This document shows positions 6,712 through 9,582 of a stretch of 9,582 nucleotides of DNA, piece after piece. The first letter of the stretch is position 1, and each line of letters begins with the position of its first letter. Source of the DNA: Candidatus Methylomirabilota bacterium (GTDB lineage Bacteria > Methylomirabilota > Methylomirabilia > Methylomirabilales > Methylomirabilaceae); assembly GCA_016200385.1 (NCBI GenBank), contig JACQEV010000401.1, positions 1 to 9,582 of the forward strand, in the 5' to 3' direction. The notes under the pieces were generated by a model. That model saw only the letters and a program-made list of their open reading frames with translations. It was not told the DNA's origin and did no database searches. A program made the position numbers and the translations under genes.

Positions 6712-6951
6712 TCATTTGGTGAGGATCATCTTCAGCGAGATGAGAAGCAAGGCTATTCCAAAGATCTTTTCCAGCGCTTGGTTGGACAGGGCGGTCGCAT
6801 ACTTGGCACCCAGAAATCCCCCCAAGAAGAAACCGATGCCGATAAGACCTGCTATTCTCAGGTCCACGTACCCTTGCTTGTAGTACATCCAAGCGGCCAG
6901 CAACCCGATGGGCGGCACGAGCAACGCCAGTGTCGTGCCCGCCCACATCAT
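6712..6951 (-). CDS. TauE/SafE-family permease, N-terminally truncated, probably a remnant
   Basis: Seen: 79 residues beginning MMWAGTTLALLVPPIGLLAAW, with three hydrophobic segments (about 6-22, 32-50 and 62-77) and the FFLGGFLGAKYA motif. This matches the C-terminal two-thirds of the short (about 120-residue) TauE/SafE (DUF81) membrane proteins, which move sulfite, organosulfonates or similar anions. Known: such proteins begin with a first helix and a GIGGG motif ahead of the ...GTTLAL segment. Here the homology stops abruptly at AGTTLAL, and none of the three minus-strand frames upstream shows the missing part. GAGGGG lies 8 nt before the ATG, so a short product could still be made, but without helix 1 it is unlikely to work. 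Inference: the 5' end was lost by deletion or rearrangement at the hairpin sequence at 6960-6983. Confidence 0.65.
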   Translation of the reverse strand: MMWAGTTLALLVPPIGLLAAWMYYKQGYVDLRIAGLIGIGFFLGGFLGAKYATALSNQALEKIFGIALLLISLKMILTK

Positions 6952-6959
6952 TTTACTTT

Positions 6960-6983
6960 CCCCTCACCAGAGAAGGCAAGGGG
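6960..6983 (-). repeat. Imperfect hairpin beside the permease breakpoint
   Basis: On the minus strand, CCCCTTGCC, a 6-nt loop and GGTGAGGGG can form a 9-bp stem that includes two G-U pairs. Its 3' arm holds the GAGGGG that would serve as ribosome site for the permease fragment, so folding would hide that site. On the plus strand the same stem has two mismatches. Confidence 0.3.
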
Positions 6984-7162
6984 TTTTCCGGTTACTCATT
7001 TCTGGTCATGCAACGACTCTGCGGTGGCGCCTGGAGTGGCACCTGGGTTGACTGAGGGGGGGGTTCGAACCGGTCGAGGCGCCCGACTCCGATACGCCTC
7101 GTATGGCGAGGACGGCAAGAATCCTGGATGCCCTCTGACGAAATACTCAGCCGGACAATCGC

Positions 7163-7190
7163 TTGACACGATGACGCAATGTGTTAGTAT
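7163..7190 (+). promoter_or_regulatory. phaR promoter
   Basis: TTGACA (7163-7168), a 16-base spacer and TAGTAT (7185-7190, 4 of 6) lie ahead of phaR. Transcription should start near 7197, which leaves a leader of only about 14 nt that contains the ribosome site GGAGGG (7200-7205). Confidence 0.65.
7172..7186. promoter_or_regulatory. Candidate PhaR operator in the phaR promoter
   Basis: TGACGCAATGTGTTA matches the phasin-promoter palindrome (TAACGCGATGCGTTA on the sense strand) at 12 of 15 bases. It fills the spacer and covers the first two bases of the -10 box, exactly as the phasin copy does. Binding there would block RNA polymerase and give autorepression. Confidence 0.5.
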
Positions 7191-7210
7191 CAGCGAAAAG
7201 GAGGGTAGTT

Positions 7211-7714
7211 GTGCCGGCAGAACCGATCCTCATAAAGCGCTACGAAAACCGCAAGCTCTATGACAGCAGCCGAAGTGCATACATTACGCTCGAGGAGATC
7301 GCCGCCTTGATCAGGGAGGGGAACGAGGTCAGGGTCGTCGATGCCAAGACGAATGAAGACCTCACGAAGAGCACGCTGGCCCTGATCGTTATGGAGGGTG
7401 AGCGCCAAAAGAAGAACCTGCTCCCCTTGAGCTTTATGTACCAGCTCATCAAATACGGTGAATCGATCCAGGGTGTCTTCCAAGAATACTTGTCCAGCGG
7501 GTTCGAGACGTTCATCGCCAGCCAACAGGAGGCCCAAAAGCGATTGAGGGAGTGGGCCGAAGCACACAAGGGCGAGGTCTCCAGAACAGTACCGCCCAAG
7601 ACAGCATCAGACCGTGAGGCGTCGCTAACAGAGGAGGTGGATCAACTAAAACGGAAGCTCGACGAACTCGAACGTCGGCTGAACAGCGAAAAAGACAAAG
7701 AAGAAAAAGACTAA
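7211..7714 (+). CDS. phaR: PHA synthesis repressor PhaR
   Basis: Seen: 167 residues from GTG 7211, with GGAGGG (7200-7205) 5 nt upstream. An upstream in-frame GTG at 7181 lies inside the promoter and is rejected. Residues about 7-65 are the PHA/PHB accumulation regulator DNA-binding domain, with the hallmark IKRYENRKLYD, an AYITLEEIAALIREG segment and VRVVDAKTNEDLT. Residues about 66-115 are the second conserved segment, and 139-163 form a charged coiled coil. Known: PhaR represses phasin genes and its own gene, and is released by binding nascent PHA granules. That matches its place beside a phasin gene and phaC, and the shared operator-like sites in the phaR and phasin promoters. It converges on the phasin gene. 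No terminator with a T run is seen on this strand. Confidence 0.92.
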   Translation: MPAEPILIKRYENRKLYDSSRSAYITLEEIAALIREGNEVRVVDAKTNEDLTKSTLALIVMEGERQKKNLLPLSFMYQLIKYGESIQGVFQEYLSSGFETFIASQQEAQKRLREWAEAHKGEVSRTVPPKTASDREASLTEEVDQLKRKLDELERRLNSEKDKEEKD

Positions 7715-7843
7715 GTTCCTATCGAGGTGCTGGCTTTCCGCAGTAATAGACTATGTTTCTTTGTCGGCTCGATGATTCAGTCTGTCGACTTTACTCATAC
7801 CTAAGCCCTACCTGGAGCTACCACCAACGTCACGAAGTAAAAA

Positions 7844-7874
7844 GGGCCCGCGCATCACGGGGACGCGCGGGCCC
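7844..7874 (-). terminator. Intrinsic terminator of the phasin gene
   Basis: On the minus strand a perfect 10-bp GC stem (GGGCCCGCGC / GCGCGGGCCC) with an 11-nt loop starts 20 bases after the phasin stop codon and is followed by TTTTT. This is a textbook rho-independent terminator for the phasin transcript. It is not canonical in the phaR direction, where the hairpin is followed by TGCCGT. Confidence 0.88.
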
Positions 7875-7894
7875 TGCCGTCGGTGAGGGAGGGG

Positions 7895-8374
7895 TTAGCT
7901 CTTCCTCGCCGCGGACTCCACGATGCCCTGCAGCTTGTTGACGAAGGCGACGTAGTGCGCCCGGGTCTCCTGGCTGCTCTTCTCCAGGCGCGACCAAACC
8001 TCGTTGACCAGGGTGACGTAGCCCTTCAGCGCCTCGGCGCCCACCTCCAGCGCCTTCCGGGACCCCTCGACGTACGCGGAGATGACCTTCTGAGTCGCCG
8101 CGATCGGATCCTTCGGAAGCTCGTTGAACAGGGCGACCTGCTCCTTCAACAGCTCATTCGCGGTGCTGGTCGCCTCGGCCAGGCGGCCGCGCAGCTCCTC
8201 CGCGTACTTCAAGCTGTCCTTGGCACTTTCCGCCCCCAGCTCGAAGGTGCTCTCCAGCCACTGCTTCCCCTGGGCCTGGGACGCCGCGAACCCTTCGAGC
8301 GCTATCGCGACGCTGTCGGACCACAACTGCTGAATGGGTGCCCCGATCGCCTGTACCTGCGTTGTCTGTGTCAT
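7895..8374 (-). CDS. Phasin-like PHA granule protein
   Basis: Seen: 159 residues from ATG 8374, with AGGAGG about 8 nt upstream. The sequence is almost entirely predicted amphipathic helix, rich in Ala, Glu, Lys and Leu. It has no cysteine, no signal peptide and no membrane segment, with stretches such as GFAASQAQGKQWLESTFELG and NELLKEQVALFNEL. Known: phasins coat PHA granules, set their number and size, and often bind the synthase. The families diverge strongly, so I rely on helical build, length, and position between phaR and phaC. Regulation is well marked: a near-consensus promoter, two operator-like palindromes and a strong terminator, as expected of an abundant, PhaR-controlled protein. 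It is divergent from phaC. Alternative: a PhaE-like synthase partner, but it is shorter than typical PhaE. Confidence 0.8.
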   Translation of the reverse strand: MTQTTQVQAIGAPIQQLWSDSVAIALEGFAASQAQGKQWLESTFELGAESAKDSLKYAEELRGRLAEATSTANELLKEQVALFNELPKDPIAATQKVISAYVEGSRKALEVGAEALKGYVTLVNEVWSRLEKSSQETRAHYVAFVNKLQGIVESAARKS

Positions 8375-8458
8375 GGTCTCTTCCTCCTGCGCCTTGGCCC
8401 GAGCGTTTCAAGTCCTCACGACCCATTCGGAGGACCCCTCGGGTCTTCTTCTGCTCAC

Positions 8459-8487
8459 AATATAACGCATCGCGTTACTCTTGTCAA
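8459..8487 (-). promoter_or_regulatory. Strong sigma70-type promoter of the phasin gene
   Basis: On the minus strand, TTGACA (8487-8482), a 17-base spacer and TATATT (8464-8459, 5 of 6) form a near-consensus promoter. The start would be near 8452. A consensus-strength promoter under a repressor suits a gene needing high output once PHA appears. Confidence 0.8.
8463..8477. promoter_or_regulatory. Candidate PhaR operator 1 in the phasin promoter
   Basis: TAACGC-ATC-GCGTTA is a perfect inverted repeat with 6-bp arms. It covers the spacer and the first two bases of the phasin -10 box. The phaR promoter has a matching site in the same register. Confidence 0.6.
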
Positions 8488-8494
8488 GCCTTTT

Positions 8495-8509
8495 TTATGC
8501 AGTGCGTTA
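8495..8509. promoter_or_regulatory. Candidate PhaR operator 2 upstream of the phasin -35
   Basis: TTATGCAGTGCGTTA matches operator 1 at 11 of 15 bases. Its centre (8502) is 32 bp from that of operator 1 (8470), about three helical turns, so two bound proteins would lie on the same DNA face on either side of the -35 box. Confidence 0.45.
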
Positions 8510-8648
8510 ACTTCTGGAAAAGGCTGGGTGGCACAGCCCGACGGCTGCCCCGGCCCGGCGGGCTCTTGAGGCTGAGTCGCTTCGGACTTGAGGGGGTCCT
8601 TTCCCCTGACGAGATCCGATGGCGTACGAGACCGAAGGAAAATTGCCT

Positions 8649-8677
8649 TGACGGTGCCTTGCCGGATAGACTATTCT
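8649..8677 (+). promoter_or_regulatory. Possible phaC promoter
   Basis: TTGACG (8649-8654, 5 of 6), a 17-base spacer and TATTCT (8672-8677, 4 of 6) face phaC. It would leave a leader of about 220 nt, which is long, so a closer start cannot be excluded. No operator-like copy is seen at it. Confidence 0.35.
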
Positions 8678-8905
8678 CGAAATGCTTCCTGGCACATTCT
8701 CCTGCTGCAGCATTCAGCGGACCCGTCTAGACGAAGGGCGGGATTCTGCGATTCGGCCGCTAAGCTCAAACCCCGTGGACCCTATCGATGAGGCGCCCCT
8801 GCGGGGAAACCCTGTGTCAGCAGAGAGGATAACCTACACAGATTGGGAGGATTATCTCAAGCCCCTCCCGTCTACCCTAATCCTGGCTTTTCATGAGGAG
8901 AGACC

Positions 8906-9582
8906 ATGACCGAGTGGAATCTTCCGAAGCCCGGGGAACTCACGAAGACCTTGCAGGAAGAGACGATCAAGAATATCCAGCGGTTTTCAAGGGGAATGGA
9001 TCTCATTTATAATCCCAAGGAGCCGCAACTCGCGAGGACGCCCAATGAGCTGATTCATAAGAAGAACAAGTCAGCGCTGTACCGCTACGGTCATGGCTCC
9101 GACCGTCGCCACGCGGTCCCGATCTTGATGGTCCCCAATCTGGGCATAAGCCGTCCGTATATCTTTGATCTGTACCCTGGCAGCAGCTTCATCGAGTACA
9201 TGGTTCAGCAGGGATTTGACTTCTACCTGCTGGACTGGGGGGTGTTTGGGGAGGAGGACAATGGTCTCACCTTCGACGAATGTGTCACCAAGATCCTGCC
9301 GGTGATGGTTCGAAAGGTGCTGAGGACTTCACATGCCCGACAGTTGACCCTACTGGGCTACTGCATGGGGTCGCCGCTCGGCATCTGTTATGCGGCCCTC
9401 CATCCGGAACAGGTGAAAAACTTCGTCAACATGGCCGGCCCGATTGACTTCAAGCAGGCCGGGCTGTTCACCACCTGGCTAGATAAGCGGTTCTTCGATA
9501 TCGACAAGCTGGTGGATACATTCGGGGGTATGCCGGCTGACATGATTCGCGTCGGTTTCAAGTTCCTGAAACCGACTATGGA
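8906..9582 (+). CDS. phaC: Class III-like PHA synthase PhaC (C-terminus beyond right edge)
   Basis: PHA synthase polymerises (R)-3-hydroxyacyl-CoA into polyester at the granule surface. Seen: 225 codons are open to the edge from ATG 8906, with GAGGAG (8895-8900) 5 nt upstream. The short N-terminus (YNPKEPQLARTPNELIHKKNK) and the early lipase-like box with the nucleophile at Cys153 (LLGYCMGS) fit the roughly 355-residue class III synthases rather than the longer class I and II enzymes. Other family marks are PILMVPNLGISRPYIFDL (oxyanion region), FYLLDWG, and NMAGPIDF after the box. The catalytic Asp and His lie beyond the window. Odd: the usual GYCMGG is GYCMGS here. Class III enzymes normally need PhaE, which is not in the window and may lie downstream. 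It is divergent from the phasin gene. Confidence 0.9.
   Translation, partial: MTEWNLPKPGELTKTLQEETIKNIQRFSRGMDLIYNPKEPQLARTPNELIHKKNKSALYRYGHGSDRRHAVPILMVPNLGISRPYIFDLYPGSSFIEYMVQQGFDFYLLDWGVFGEEDNGLTFDECVTKILPVMVRKVLRTSHARQLTLLGYCMGSPLGICYAALHPEQVKNFVNMAGPIDFKQAGLFTTWLDKRFFDIDKLVDTFGGMPADMIRVGFKFLKPTM

Larger units (their letters stand above)
8375..8905. other. 531-bp divergent regulatory region between the phasin gene and phaC
   Basis: I see no convincing protein gene here. The left third holds the phasin promoter and its two operator-like sites, and gives a phasin leader of about 78 nt. The right two-thirds hold a possible phaC promoter near 8649-8677, a perfect 10-bp palindrome TGCTGCAGCA (8703-8712) and a small CCCC-TGC-GGGG hairpin (8796-8806). 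A frame open from 8682 to 8909 overlaps the phaC start by ATGA but has no recognisable content. Confidence 0.6.

Noticed and set aside
7056..7075. tRNA T-loop-like GGTTCGAACC
   Set aside because: The flanks do not form a 5-bp T stem on either strand, and no acceptor, D or anticodon arm is found. It is a simple 10-bp palindrome next to a run of eight G.

Overview
The window (roughly 60% GC by eye) comes from a Gram-negative-type bacterium that makes polyhydroxyalkanoate (PHA). Secretory and lipoprotein-type signals, a Tat-like motif and a PhaR/phasin/PhaC set all fit this. The mix would suit a Methylomirabilota (NC10)-like or deltaproteobacterial-like genome, but nothing here fixes the taxon. 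There are no tRNA, rRNA, CRISPR, phage or transposase genes. It reads as chromosomal housekeeping and accessory DNA with short genes on alternating strands.

Left part (1-4551). A secreted, zinc-dependent M28 aminopeptidase runs off the left edge on the minus strand. It is divergent from an ADP-ribose-type Nudix hydrolase (+) that has a good sigma70 promoter. Next, all on the minus strand, come a lipoprotein-like alpha/beta hydrolase, a three-repeat TPR protein overlapping it by 11 bp (read first), and a second Nudix hydrolase. Two short non-coding repeats bounded by related inverted ends (consensus about GTGCCGTTCCAAC) lie just downstream and just upstream of the hydrolase/TPR pair. The second repeat carries a perfect 14-bp-arm palindrome.

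Middle (4552-7210). A membrane-anchored metallophosphoesterase (+) with all its metal motifs is followed, convergently, by an unrecognised secreted protein (-) and by a TauE/SafE-type permease fragment (-) that lacks its N-terminal third.

Right part (7211-9582). This is a PHA locus: phaR (+), a phasin-like gene (-) and a class III-like phaC (+) that runs off the right edge. The phasin gene has a near-consensus promoter (TTGACA-17-TATATT) and a strong intrinsic terminator. The most interesting signal is a 15-bp imperfect palindrome, consensus about TRACGCNNTGYRTWA. It sits in the same register over the -10 box of both the phaR and phasin promoters, and a second copy lies upstream of the phasin -35 box, 32 bp away centre to centre. 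This predicts that PhaR represses both its own gene and the phasin gene until PHA granules titrate it. No phaE is visible.
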